From: a virus
Virus record (IMG/VR): IMGVR_UViG_3300028025_001665
Span: 1 to 22,851 of that record
Reading direction: 5' to 3' (one strand)
DNA: 22,851 nt
This document shows, in pieces, positions 1 through 8,831 of the stretch. Both the position numbers and the translations under genes were made by a program. The notes beneath the pieces were generated by a model. That model did no database searches, was not told the origin of the DNA, and saw only the letters and a list, made by a program, of their open reading frames with translations. Numbering within the stretch: position 1 is the first letter of the stretch; each line of letters begins with the position of its first letter.

Positions 1-729
1 GTATAACTCTAAACCTTCGTTAGACTGCAAGTAAGAAGATAACACATATAAATGGTCTTCTCCAAATGGAACAGTTAATAAACGTTTCTTATTGTCTTTC
101 AAGTTGTAGTAGATATCCTTACCATTTCTGAATGTCAAGTATCCTTCTGATATTGATTTGAATGCAATGTTATTAATTGTCAACGATGGATCATCTAATG
201 CTTCCATGAAGTCTTGAGGATAACGCTTAGCAAATAACATCATATCGCGTTTAATCTCAGCTGAACTCATTTTGTCTACATTTCCATGTAATACCAATCG
301 AGCGATAGCCTCTAATTTACCGAAGTCATTATTTGATAAATCACGAACTGCAATTAATGCATCGATTTCTGATACCAATTCTTCAACGTACTCTTGAGCA
401 TCTTTTTCAGAGTCAAACTCATAGAACTCGCTTCCGTTACCAGGATGGTAATGTAAGAACTCCTGAAGTACTGGATTTGTTCTTGGAACATTTAACACTC
501 CGTCTTCAAATACGATTGGTTCTAAAATTGCATTTGCATCTTGTTCGTGTTCAAATGGACTCTTTTGATTTCTAGCATATCTTAATGTAAAATTTACTCC
601 TTCTTCTTCATCGAAGTAAAGTAATCTTTTTCGCTTTGTATCGCGAGATAAGATAAAATAAGTTAATGGGGCTGAATCACCTGTTAAAAGATAGGTGCGA
701 TCTTTTGATTCTAGTTTTACTCTTTTCAT
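1..729 (-). CDS. Conserved phage protein downstream of capsid gene, 3' end missing
   Basis: I translated this frame by hand. It is open from an ATG at 729 to the window edge, giving 243 residues with no stop, so the C-terminus lies outside the window. The N-terminal part contains a distinctive stretch reading YARNQKSPFEHEQDANAILE, followed by an LQEFLHYHPGNG segment; I recall similar stretches in uncharacterised proteins of environmental Bacteroidota phages but cannot name a family. The middle is acidic and probably helical. No signal peptide or membrane segment is visible. It follows the block A capsid gene and its terminator, so it may be transcribed separately from the head genes. A structural or head-completion role is only a guess from position. 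Confidence 0.8.
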   Translation of the reverse strand, partial: MKRVKLESKDRTYLLTGDSAPLTYFILSRDTKRKRLLYFDEEEGVNFTLRYARNQKSPFEHEQDANAILEPIVFEDGVLNVPRTNPVLQEFLHYHPGNGSEFYEFDSEKDAQEYVEELVSEIDALIAVRDLSNNDFGKLEAIARLVLHGNVDKMSSAEIKRDMMLFAKRYPQDFMEALDDPSLTINNIAFKSISEGYLTFRNGKDIYYNLKDNKKRLLTVPFGEDHLYVLSSYLQSNEGLELY

Positions 730-751
730 TTGATATAATTTAATTTACAAT

Positions 752-782
752 AAAAAATAGAGAGGAGCCGAAACCCCTCTCT
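752..782 (-). terminator. Intrinsic terminator after block A major capsid gene
   Basis: Read on the minus strand, a 9-bp stem (AGAGAGGGG paired with CTCCTCTCT, one G-U pair) encloses a six-base loop and is followed one base later by six T residues. It starts 12 bases after the capsid gene stop and ends before the next ATG at 729. This is a textbook rho-independent terminator, and phages often place one behind the capsid gene. Confidence 0.85.
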
Positions 783-794
783 GATTTGTTCTTC

Positions 795-2231
795 TTATTT
801 GAAGATGAAGAAGTTGTTAGCTCCTAATGTACAAAGCGCACGCTCTGACAAGAAGTTAACCTCCATTGCATCTAGGTCACTTGTTTGTGCACCTCCTGCA
901 GATCCTGTCATCCATGTTTTGTAACGACGATTTTCAGATTCAGAAGCACGGTAACGAACGTGTAAGAATGGACGTTTTGCATTTTTACCAAGAACTTGGT
1001 CATAAACATTCATTGTTCCAGCAGGAACTAAGATACCGTTAATGTTTCCACCTACTAAACCACCACGAAGTGTAGCGTCGTTCAAGTATTTCCAGTCTGT
1101 TTTGTAGAAGTCATATCCACGACGGAAGCTAGTGAAACCTAAGTTCAATGCCATTTGCTCGTCGTTATCAAACAATCCGTAAGACGTACCACCTGCTCCG
1201 TAAGAGTTTTGTGCAGCCAACATATCGTCGATATCGAAAGAGAACTGACGGTTGATGAACAATGTGTTCTCAGCGATAGCTCCTTGTTTGTCTAAACGTT
1301 GTACGATTGTATCGAAGTCAGACAATGCAGATGGAATACCACCAGACCAAACATTACCACGGTTTTCTACTTCATAGAATAAACCTTTAGTACCAGCAGC
1401 AGTAGACGCAGGTCCTTGTCCAGCGAACGTTGTTTGACTTGCAGGAGATAATTGAGCTAATGCAGCAGATGATGCTTCAGCAGGAACACCTTCTACCATT
1501 GCCATCTCTAAGTAATCCTCATAACGTAAACGAGTCTCGTGTTCAGACTTCATATACCAAAGGTATCCTGTAGCTCCGTTCTCAGTTGTTATCTCAACCC
1601 ATCCGATTTGCGCCATATCAGATCCTGATACTGCGTATTTGTCTTTGATAATGATTGGTTTAACGTCGAAGAATACATCTTGAGCTTCTAAAGAACCTTC
1701 CATTCCATTTGAACCTTTTCGGAACTCAGATCCGTAAACGAATGCAGTGAATGTAGCACTTGTATCACCAGCAGCAATACCAGATGCATTGTACAAAGCA
1801 ACTGTAAAACGAGTAGCATCTCCACTAACAGGAGTTGCTGTAACAACACCTTTGTAAGATGTAGCACCACCGTTGTTGGATAAGAATACAGTTTGACCTA
1901 ATCGGAACACACAAGTAGCTGTACCGATGTCAAATGTAACAACACCATCACCACCAGTAGCACTAACAGGAGTAACTGTAGTGTACTTTGTGTGTAAACG
2001 ACCTTGCTCTGCCCATTTAATTAAGTCAGAGTTTGTAGGAAGCTCAGCACCAACCATACGCAAGAAAGATGCGATTGAACGGTTACCGTAACGTTCGAAT
2101 TCCTGCTCATAAGTATCAGGAAGAAATTGATTTAAGAAATTGAAATCGGTCATGTAGTTATCAGCTACAGCGATTTTTTGTGCACTTGGAGTTAAACTTA
2201 CCCCAGGAGTGTTTGCTAAAATACCAGCCAT
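795..2231 (-). CDS. Major capsid protein (block A, crAss-like type)
   Basis: This 478-residue protein is probably the shell subunit of the block A head. It begins at an ATG preceded by an A-rich leader (CTAGAAAAA) and follows the scaffold gene by 5 bases. N-terminal features include NRSIASFLRMVGAELP and LIKWAEQGRLH, which resemble capsid proteins of crAss-like and other large Bacteroidota phages. Residues about 75-165 are rich in Thr, Val, Ala and Gly and look like a beta-sandwich insertion. After this come a conserved YGSEFRKGSNGM segment and an ERYED-like helix, GYLWYMKSEHETRLRYEDYL. The C-terminus (FLSERALCTLGANNFFIFK) is short and hydrophobic. The portal-scaffold-capsid order and the terminator behind the gene support the call. 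It shows no obvious similarity to the second capsid candidate at 18076-19038. Confidence 0.85.
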   Translation of the reverse strand: MAGILANTPGVSLTPSAQKIAVADNYMTDFNFLNQFLPDTYEQEFERYGNRSIASFLRMVGAELPTNSDLIKWAEQGRLHTKYTTVTPVSATGGDGVVTFDIGTATCVFRLGQTVFLSNNGGATSYKGVVTATPVSGDATRFTVALYNASGIAAGDTSATFTAFVYGSEFRKGSNGMEGSLEAQDVFFDVKPIIIKDKYAVSGSDMAQIGWVEITTENGATGYLWYMKSEHETRLRYEDYLEMAMVEGVPAEASSAALAQLSPASQTTFAGQGPASTAAGTKGLFYEVENRGNVWSGGIPSALSDFDTIVQRLDKQGAIAENTLFINRQFSFDIDDMLAAQNSYGAGGTSYGLFDNDEQMALNLGFTSFRRGYDFYKTDWKYLNDATLRGGLVGGNINGILVPAGTMNVYDQVLGKNAKRPFLHVRYRASESENRRYKTWMTGSAGGAQTSDLDAMEVNFLSERALCTLGANNFFIFK

Positions 2232-2236
2232 TTTTT

Positions 2237-3328
2237 CTAGTTTTTATTTTTACTTTTAATAACTAGTCTGTTACCAAACCCGGTTGGTTCGGATGCTCTA
2301 ACCTGCATACCCTCCACTTTGTTGGTTACTTGGGGTGCTTGACGAACCATGTCAATATTCTTTGATTCTTTAGCAATCCCATCAACCGCTTCTGCTTTAC
2401 CCTTCTCATAGAAGAACTTAGCAAATTTCTCAGGGTTTGAGGCCACAGCAATTGCACGATGGAAGGTTTCCGCATCCTTCAAGTAACCTTCTTCATTTAA
2501 GAACTTATTTACAAAGTTCGATAAGTTAGATTGTTCTTGAATCAAAGTCTTTGCATCTGTTGGCGTGTAAACAACTTTCTTATTCTCATCAATGTTGAAT
2601 CCGAAACCTTCGAATTTATCAGAGAATAACTCACTTGTTTTGTCAGCAAAATACTTCGACTTCTTTGCTTGATCTTCCTGGGCTTCAGCTCCAGACTCTA
2701 TCTGTTTCTTGTAAGCATTGTATGCATCTCTTTCTTCTTGTGGAACAAAGGTATCCCTTGACTCAAGCGGCACCTTGTACTGATCCTTCAGTTGATTGAA
2801 ATACTCCTTAGCTTTAGCAAGCTCTTTTTTCTTTGCTACTTGTTTTTTCTTGATTTCCTTTTCGTCATCAAAATCCTCATCGTAACCAAACTTTGTCTCT
2901 AACTCAAACTTGACGTCTTCTAAGTCTAGACCTTTGTTTTGTTCTCGATTATATTCAAGAAGCAAAGTATCCTGATCCATAGTGTTGTAGTCTCTATTCA
3001 ATTGAATAAAATCTTCAATACCACGTCCAGTTTCTTTTTTGTATTTTAGAAATGCAGAAACGTCTTCCGGTAGGTCTTCGTTAACTGAACGTTGTTCAGA
3101 TAAGTCATCCAAAGAAGTAATCTCTCTATTCCATCTCTTACCTAAGTAAGATACAACACTAGATTCATCTAGTTCAACCGGCTCGTTTGCCGGAGGTGTT
3201 TCAATATTTGATAAGTCAACAACTGGAGTTTCTTCCGGTTGCTCCTCATGTGCTTTTAAAAGCTCTGTTTCTTTTTCAGCTAGCGACTTCTCTTCATAGT
3301 CAACTGTTCTTACTGTAAATTCACTCAT
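2237..3328 (-). CDS. Capsid scaffolding protein (block A)
   Basis: This 363-residue protein is highly charged and mostly helical by composition. It has an acidic, Pro-containing N-terminus (residues 1-60), a Lys/Glu-rich helical centre (about 150-230, including DDEKEIKKKQVAKKKELAKA), and a basic C-terminal tail ending KSKNKN. Sitting between portal and major capsid genes, with this composition and no catalytic motif that I can see, it fits a scaffolding protein: such proteins fill the immature shell and often bind the capsid subunit through a basic C-terminal helix. That role is inferred from position and composition rather than from a recognised domain. A fused protease is possible, but I saw no convincing His/Ser or Asp pattern. 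Confidence 0.7.
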   Translation of the reverse strand: MSEFTVRTVDYEEKSLAEKETELLKAHEEQPEETPVVDLSNIETPPANEPVELDESSVVSYLGKRWNREITSLDDLSEQRSVNEDLPEDVSAFLKYKKETGRGIEDFIQLNRDYNTMDQDTLLLEYNREQNKGLDLEDVKFELETKFGYDEDFDDEKEIKKKQVAKKKELAKAKEYFNQLKDQYKVPLESRDTFVPQEERDAYNAYKKQIESGAEAQEDQAKKSKYFADKTSELFSDKFEGFGFNIDENKKVVYTPTDAKTLIQEQSNLSNFVNKFLNEEGYLKDAETFHRAIAVASNPEKFAKFFYEKGKAEAVDGIAKESKNIDMVRQAPQVTNKVEGMQVRASEPTGFGNRLVIKSKNKN

Positions 3329-3349
3329 TATAATTAGATTTAATTGTTA

Positions 3350-3357
3350 CAAAGTTA
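3350..3357 (-). promoter_or_regulatory. Possible Bacteroidota -7 promoter element before scaffold gene
   Basis: The 47-base gap between portal and scaffold genes contains TAACTTTG on the minus strand, an exact match to the Bacteroidota -7 consensus TAnnTTTG. It lies 21 bases upstream of the scaffold ATG. No TTTG -33 element occurs at the expected spacing; the nearest is about 29 bases upstream. It could raise scaffold and capsid expression, but a chance match is quite possible. Confidence 0.25.
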
Positions 3358-3375
3358 ATTATTATTTACTTACGT

Positions 3376-5805
3376 CTATTTAGGTCCAAAAGACTCTAAA
3401 TCGAAACCATCCAAACTATCCTCTGTAGATTCGAAATTCTTAGGAGGTAGATTGTTTTGTCTTTGGTTTATTAGGTCTGATTGTCTAGTAGCCTGCAAGT
3501 CAACTCGTTTGTCTTTTGCTTTCTCTTTCTCCATGTCACGGTTCTTAATAACTTCACCTTCCATGCCTTTTAACTGCATGTTGTATTGGAACTCGACATC
3601 CATTAACTGACGTTTAAGCTCAACCTCAGCCTGCATTTCTCTAATTCTATACTCAGTTTCAGCTTGCTTAAGTTGCATTTTAGACTGAGCTTCCAATTGG
3701 ATGAGCTGTGCTTTTTGTTCAGAGGCAGCTTGTTGAGATTGGATGTTCGACTGCATCTGCATTTGGAACTCCATCTCTTTTTGTTTCTGCTGTTGCTCCA
3801 TACGACGCTTGCGTTTAACCTTAAGCATCTCATTAGCCAACTTAATGTTATTGATCATACGAATGTCGATAGCATCCTCTAGGTCAATCGTTTGTTGCTG
3901 AAGTGATATCTGAATGTTTGCCTCTAACTGAGCTTTCTGCTCTTCGTCCGGAGCAAGGTCAATAAAGATACCAAAGTCATGTAGGTATAAGTCCTTGATG
4001 TCATCTAAGATAGCAACGTTGTACTTACCAATCTGCATAGCAAACTCTTCAGCAAAGTCAGAGTACTCTAAAACGTCAGCGATACGAACTGATAAACAGT
4101 CTGCCAATCGTTTAGTTGTATATAGACCAGACTCAAGTATGTGTCTAGTAGCTGTGTTTGAATTTAACGCTGCTAACTTCTGAACACCAACCAATGCGTC
4201 AGGATGAGGAGTGGACGCATCCCTTGCCTCATTGATACCCGTCACATCGCGGATCATATTTAAGTAGTGGTTGTAGTTGCCGATTAAAGCAGCCATCTTA
4301 CCTTGTCCACTGTTTGTGTTTAACTCTTGGATTGGAATACGCGCGTTGTTGAACTCACCCTCTTGAGTGTAGCTACGTCCAATTACACTACCCGTTTGGA
4401 AGTATAGTTTCAATGCATCCTCAGGATTGTATGCCGCACCGGTACCTAGGTCAACCTCATTGATACCATCGGCATCGATGAATACACCATCAGGAACTAC
4501 GCGTGCCATGACTTGTTGTAACTTAAGGTGTGTCAATTGGATCTGATCAGCAAATGGGATCATACGTCTAACCAAAGACTCGATGTTTCCTTTATACATT
4601 CTTGGCGCATGCACCACATAGTTTGGAAGAGCCTTTTGAGTAGCAGACTTAGGACGAACCATGTTCTTCATAAGCTCCCACTTAACAAGTATGTTTGATC
4701 CACCAACTAAGATACCATCATACCAAACGTCACGAACCGCCTCTACTCTTTCGAATAGCATTCCGTCCTCGATGATTGGATTGAATGACTCATCCTTACG
4801 AATAACTCTCTCTCCACCGTTCTCAAGTAATTTCTTTTTCCATACAAAACGTTTGTCAGTCTTGTAGTTGAAGTATAGCAATGTAACGACCTCATTTAAG
4901 AATGAGTCGTCTTGATAGTTTCTAACAATAGGGAAGTAATCGTACCATGCAGAACTTGCGTTTCTAATCTCTTGAAGTTGCTCGTCTGTAAGTGTAGGAT
5001 CAATTTTAAGTAGCTCAGTATAGTGAACCATCTTAACCTCACCAAAGTAATAACAGTCAGAGAAGTCATTCTTCTCAGTATAACTGTAGATCATGTTAGC
5101 AGGGTCAACGTAGTCAACCTTAACACCATCATTAACTAGGAATGTATGTCTTACAGCTCCGATACCGATAGTGGTAACGTCATAGTCATATAGCTTCTTG
5201 GTATACTCATACTCATTCATTTTGAGTAATGTATCAATAGCTACCTCTTCAGCGATCTCAATACTTGGTTTGTATTTCAACTGCATGTACAATGACAACT
5301 CTTCGTCGTTCTCAGGAAGCTCTTCAGGATCAACATTAAATGCATCGATACCAAACTCATCCTTAGTTAACTGAAGGAAGTCCTTTGCTACCATGTCAGA
5401 CTCAATCATATCCTGGAATACGTTCTTCTTCTCAGCGGACATAACGTCTTGCGCCTCTGCTTTGATAGCATAAGGTCGCTCCGACATACCGTTTACAACA
5501 AGATCAACGAACTTGGGAATAATGGGAATAGGAGACCAGTCTAAGTTTAACATAGACATATCTCCATTGATAGACAATTCATCTTTATATTTCTGAACTG
5601 GCTGCTCTCCTCTTGCGTATAGTCTCAATCGGTGGAATTCCCCCCACTGGTGATAGAACCTACACGAATTTGCTTTTCTTTTAAACCACTCACCCTCAAT
5701 AGACTTTGCTACCTTAAGTCCATACTCGAAAGTAGACTTTTCTTCATCGGTAGCCATCTGATTCGGGAACGGCCGCTGGGAAATTAAAACTTGTGGTTTC
5801 TCCAT
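3376..5805 (-). CDS. Portal protein (block A, large podovirus-type)
   Basis: This 809-residue protein would form the dodecameric DNA channel at one vertex of the block A head. Its ATG shares one base with the terminase stop (TAATG), which implies coupled translation. Portal-like features include an N-terminal RLYARGEQPVQKY segment (about residue 60-75), LDWSPIPIIPKFVDLVVNGM (about 90-110), a later RMIPFADQIQLTHLKLQQVM helix, and a GYNHYLNMIRDVTGINEARD-like segment around residue 515-540. Residues about 655-760 form a long coiled coil dominated by Gln, Met, Lys and Glu, ending in a charged tail. Large portals with Gln/Met-rich C-terminal helices are known from crAss-like phages. Position directly after the large terminase is canonical. 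It shares no visible similarity with the second portal at 14919-16955. Confidence 0.88.
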   Translation of the reverse strand: MEKPQVLISQRPFPNQMATDEEKSTFEYGLKVAKSIEGEWFKRKANSCRFYHQWGEFHRLRLYARGEQPVQKYKDELSINGDMSMLNLDWSPIPIIPKFVDLVVNGMSERPYAIKAEAQDVMSAEKKNVFQDMIESDMVAKDFLQLTKDEFGIDAFNVDPEELPENDEELSLYMQLKYKPSIEIAEEVAIDTLLKMNEYEYTKKLYDYDVTTIGIGAVRHTFLVNDGVKVDYVDPANMIYSYTEKNDFSDCYYFGEVKMVHYTELLKIDPTLTDEQLQEIRNASSAWYDYFPIVRNYQDDSFLNEVVTLLYFNYKTDKRFVWKKKLLENGGERVIRKDESFNPIIEDGMLFERVEAVRDVWYDGILVGGSNILVKWELMKNMVRPKSATQKALPNYVVHAPRMYKGNIESLVRRMIPFADQIQLTHLKLQQVMARVVPDGVFIDADGINEVDLGTGAAYNPEDALKLYFQTGSVIGRSYTQEGEFNNARIPIQELNTNSGQGKMAALIGNYNHYLNMIRDVTGINEARDASTPHPDALVGVQKLAALNSNTATRHILESGLYTTKRLADCLSVRIADVLEYSDFAEEFAMQIGKYNVAILDDIKDLYLHDFGIFIDLAPDEEQKAQLEANIQISLQQQTIDLEDAIDIRMINNIKLANEMLKVKRKRRMEQQQKQKEMEFQMQMQSNIQSQQAASEQKAQLIQLEAQSKMQLKQAETEYRIREMQAEVELKRQLMDVEFQYNMQLKGMEGEVIKNRDMEKEKAKDKRVDLQATRQSDLINQRQNNLPPKNFESTEDSLDGFDLESFGPK

Positions 5806-8024
5806 TATTTTATTATTTCGCTTCTGTTTCCACGATTATCGTATTTTACAAATTTAATACTTATTTTTGATTCCTTCTTTTCAGGTGTAAACATATACTT
5901 ACGAGTAGCCATAATAGCTAATCCTGAACTGATGGAGGCATCGTGTTTTGTTCTATTGTTAATATCAAATCGAGCCCAATCTTCTAGAGTCCTGGTAAAA
6001 TACATTGATCCCATAACGTCAGAGTCTCTATAAGTCCCCTCATTATCTAAACCAACGTACTCCTCGATATAAGACTCGATAGCTGCCGCGTGAGCCTGCT
6101 TAACGTCCTCAGATGAGTTAGGTATACCACCGAGCTCTAATTCGGTCTTAGACAGCTTAAACGTCTGCTTGTCGGGTCTATTCAATACATAACCACGGTA
6201 TCCCCTATTCTTAAAGTGATATAGTAGTCGGGCTTTGTTGTTCTCCGGTAAGATAGGCATTCCGTAGAATATACAAGCCATCAAAACCTCCTCAAAGAAT
6301 ATCTCTGCTGTTTGAGGTCTAGCCACATACTCTAAAAAGAATTCGTTCGTTGGTGCCTTCTCCATATGGAACTTAGTCAAACCATGCAATGCACCATTCG
6401 ATCCACCACCACCTACTACTCCTGAGATGTCATAGGGGTCACATCCAAACGCACCGATATGCTCGTTTGCTGGAAACTTGCGTCCGTTCTTATACACCAT
6501 TCGGTTCCTAAGTCCCTGCTCCGGGATCCACGATACATAGAACCTGCCCTTTTGATCTGGCGTCCAAATAACCTCACTGTCTTTAACTCCGCCTTTCCAA
6601 TGGAAATACCCTCTAGTAATGACTCGATCCTTAATCATTGAATCGTTGTAGTCAATCTGTTGGTATATCTTTGTCAAGTTGAATAACGACTGCTTGGACT
6701 CATCCCTAAATGCGTGTGACTCTGTGCGAGGGAACTGACGATAGAACTCATTGAGTGCATCTGAGTCAGACTTTAATGCCGCAACCTCATTGTTCCAATA
6801 GGTAATAACGCCATTGCTAATCATCTCTCCATCTACACCAACCACAGGTTTCTTTGGATCCTCGAATACCGGCCAACCGAACTCATCGATGTAACCCTCG
6901 TAGTTCCACTCCATCGGAATGAATAAGGCATACAACCCTGACTTAGTCTGACCATTGGCAGATCGTTGTCTTGGGTCGCTATCGTTGAATAGTTTCTTGA
7001 AGTTCTCACCACCTTTTGATAGTGCATTCGATGTTGATCCCATCATACACTTACCAATGATCCTAGATCCCAATCGGAGACACGTCTTGGTTACTCGCCA
7101 GTTATTGAGAATGTTCTCAGGCTTCTCCCATTTTCCGCTCTCGTCATGTACAAGTAGCAATAACTTCTCACCATCATAACTGTTGTCAGCTGTGTTCTTC
7201 CAGTCAATGGTAGTATCCAACCCTTCTATGTCATCCTCGCGCTCCTCATCCATATTCTTACGAGTGATCTTACTCGCAGGAACCCGGAAGGCTAACTCCG
7301 TCTTCGGGTTATCCATACCATCTTGGATCGGCTTGAAAAAGAAGGGATAATTTCTTACAATAGGCACAACCTTATCGGTAAACATCTTCTTGGCATCGGA
7401 TCCTGTTTTAGATAGGATTCCAAGACGAGAGTCACGGACAATTGTACCTTGATTTGATGTCTCAGCAGAAGACATAAATGAGAAACCTGAACGTCGGTTC
7501 TTTAGGTAACACATACCAAACGATCGATTGTCTGCCTTACATGCCTCCCAAAATATGTAGAATATCCGGTTGGACTCACGGAAGTCAGGTAGACCAACGT
7601 CAATCTTGGTCCACTGCAAGTACATATAGTGAGTACCGGTTATGTAAGTTGGCTTGCCGTTATTCATGAACCAATGTCCATGCTCACGTCGATCAAACTC
7701 TCTCTCGATACTATCTACATACTTTGATTTGAATGAGTTGTCCTTTCTGTTCCAATCAAATATTGACTTGATCTTTTGAAGCTCAGCAGGATACTCTTGG
7801 GCAACCCATCTATTGTTGGTGTTCTCTAATTCTTTTGGTGTGGCCGGAATAGCAATCCTTAGGCCGTTTATCTCGTACACGTCACCAATCGTTCCGTCCT
7901 TTGATATGACTATTAGGTCGTAGTCGGGGTGATAGCCGTAGTTCCAAGACTTATTCTTATTCTTAGCCACCACAGCTTGACGCTGTACATAGTTACTTAA
8001 TATGGAGTATAATTTATTTTCCAT
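5805..8024 (-). CDS. Terminase large subunit (block A)
   Basis: This is the ATP-driven DNA packaging motor with a C-terminal nuclease. I chose the ATG at 8024 (739 residues) because the longer reading frame begins with GTG at 8057 inside the upstream gene. The ATPase half has an unusual Walker A-like KNRRSGFS (residues 175-182), a Walker B LLLLVHDES (288-296) ending in the catalytic Asp-Glu, a GSTSNALSKGG coupling motif (about 329-339), and the conserved FPRTESHAF segment (431-439). The nuclease half begins with GCDPYD (527-532), where the Asp would bind metal. The atypical Walker A resembles forms I recall in large Bacteroidota phages. It overlaps the upstream gene by 11 bases and the portal by one. 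Confidence 0.92.
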   Translation of the reverse strand: MENKLYSILSNYVQRQAVVAKNKNKSWNYGYHPDYDLIVISKDGTIGDVYEINGLRIAIPATPKELENTNNRWVAQEYPAELQKIKSIFDWNRKDNSFKSKYVDSIEREFDRREHGHWFMNNGKPTYITGTHYMYLQWTKIDVGLPDFRESNRIFYIFWEACKADNRSFGMCYLKNRRSGFSFMSSAETSNQGTIVRDSRLGILSKTGSDAKKMFTDKVVPIVRNYPFFFKPIQDGMDNPKTELAFRVPASKITRKNMDEEREDDIEGLDTTIDWKNTADNSYDGEKLLLLVHDESGKWEKPENILNNWRVTKTCLRLGSRIIGKCMMGSTSNALSKGGENFKKLFNDSDPRQRSANGQTKSGLYALFIPMEWNYEGYIDEFGWPVFEDPKKPVVGVDGEMISNGVITYWNNEVAALKSDSDALNEFYRQFPRTESHAFRDESKQSLFNLTKIYQQIDYNDSMIKDRVITRGYFHWKGGVKDSEVIWTPDQKGRFYVSWIPEQGLRNRMVYKNGRKFPANEHIGAFGCDPYDISGVVGGGGSNGALHGLTKFHMEKAPTNEFFLEYVARPQTAEIFFEEVLMACIFYGMPILPENNKARLLYHFKNRGYRGYVLNRPDKQTFKLSKTELELGGIPNSSEDVKQAHAAAIESYIEEYVGLDNEGTYRDSDVMGSMYFTRTLEDWARFDINNRTKHDASISSGLAIMATRKYMFTPEKKESKISIKFVKYDNRGNRSEIIK

Positions 8025-8289
8025 TTCTAGTCTTGGCTCTACCCTCTGCCCATCCACCTTTACCTGCCGTTACCTCAGCTGGTTGGTCTTGTCTACTTTC
8101 CTCCTCCTCAATCTTTGTCAGCATATACATAGCATCCTCAAATGCCAAACGTTTAGCTGACGCAGCGTTCTTCATCTTATCGGCCGATATATCGTCCTCA
8201 GCATGTGTGATGATAGGAGACTTTAATACTTTGATCAGCTCATCAATCGCTTGCTTAGCTGCTTCTACAATCTCTATTTTTTTAGACAT
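8014..8289 (-). CDS. Small helical protein, possible terminase small subunit
   Basis: This 91-residue protein is short and mostly helical over residues 1-70, including ASAKRLAFEDAMYMLTKIEE, and ends in a flexible Gly/Lys/Arg-rich tail (GKGGWAEGRAKTRNGK). It sits immediately before the large terminase gene and overlaps it by 11 bases, where phages commonly encode the DNA-recognition small subunit. I do not see a clear helix-turn-helix, so the function is suggested by position, size and helical content only. It overlaps the preceding gene by 16 bases, consistent with one tightly coupled transcript. It could equally be an unrelated conserved protein. Confidence 0.7.
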   Translation of the reverse strand: MSKKIEIVEAAKQAIDELIKVLKSPIITHAEDDISADKMKNAASAKRLAFEDAMYMLTKIEEEESRQDQPAEVTAGKGGWAEGRAKTRNGK

Positions 8290-8831
8290 ATGTTCCGGTT
8301 ATACATTCGGTAAAGAATCTCATCGTCAATCTTAAACTCATACTCGCAGTCAGGTGTGTACGACACTATGTCTCCCTTCTCAACCTCATCTAGCTTGTCG
8401 TTCTTATAGACCAACTCACCCCACATTTGCTCTAGGCCACCCGTTTGATTGAACATCCGATCTTCCGATTCGATTGGTCTAACAAACACAAATGGCTCAG
8501 GTGCCTGCCATTCCTCACCTCTTTTGAATAGGTAGATCTGATCAGGCTCAGCAATAAATAGGTCTTCTGATAGGTGATGCCAACTGCTCTTTTGTCTACC
8601 CTTCATGTCGTAGTAGAACTTAAACACGTTGTGGTGAACACACACGGTGTCACCTGCTTGTATTGGACCATCGTAATATATAGGCACGGATACAACCTCA
8701 GCGAATCTATTGGATACGCGGTGGTCTTCCTGGGAGGTACTAATAATAAACTCGGAGTCTCCGAATTGTCTTATGTTGTCGTACCGCCTCAAGCCAACCG
8801 GCTTTATGATGAAGCAGTAGGGAGCTTTCAT
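8274..8831 (-). CDS. Tandem GroES-like (co-chaperonin-like) protein
   Basis: This 185-residue protein reads as two consecutive GroES-type units. The first (about 5-95) has FIIKPVG, then AEVVSVP, then IQAGDTVCVHHNVF. The second (about 112-185) has PFVFVRPI, then WGELVY, then VEKGDIVSYTP and FKIDDEILYRM. The strand pattern 'xxRPI … GxV … GDxV … IDGE-LYRM' is that of the GroES fold. Phage GroES-like proteins help host GroEL fold capsid subunits, so a role in folding the block A capsid is plausible but inferred. It starts with an ATG sharing a base with the upstream stop (TAATG) and lies in the small-gene run before terminase. A structural-domain search is needed to confirm the fold. Confidence 0.75.
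   Translation of the reverse strand: MKAPYCFIIKPVGLRRYDNIRQFGDSEFIISTSQEDHRVSNRFAEVVSVPIYYDGPIQAGDTVCVHHNVFKFYYDMKGRQKSSWHHLSEDLFIAEPDQIYLFKRGEEWQAPEPFVFVRPIESEDRMFNQTGGLEQMWGELVYKNDKLDEVEKGDIVSYTPDCEYEFKIDDEILYRMYNRNICLKK

Noticed and set aside
333-575. Plus-strand 80-residue open frame
   Set aside because: It is antisense to the edge-truncated gene at 1-729, which has coherent codon use and a conserved protein motif; the plus frame translates to low-complexity Leu/His/Arg-rich sequence.
3664-3882. Plus-strand Leu-rich 72-residue frame
   Set aside because: It is the complement of the Gln/Met/Lys-rich coiled coil of the block A portal, which naturally reads as Leu/His-rich on the other strand.
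8033-8335. Plus-strand 100-residue hydrophobic frame resembling a membrane protein
   Set aside because: It is antisense to two overlapping, well-placed minus-strand genes before terminase; the hydrophobicity comes from complementing Lys/Glu/Ala codons.
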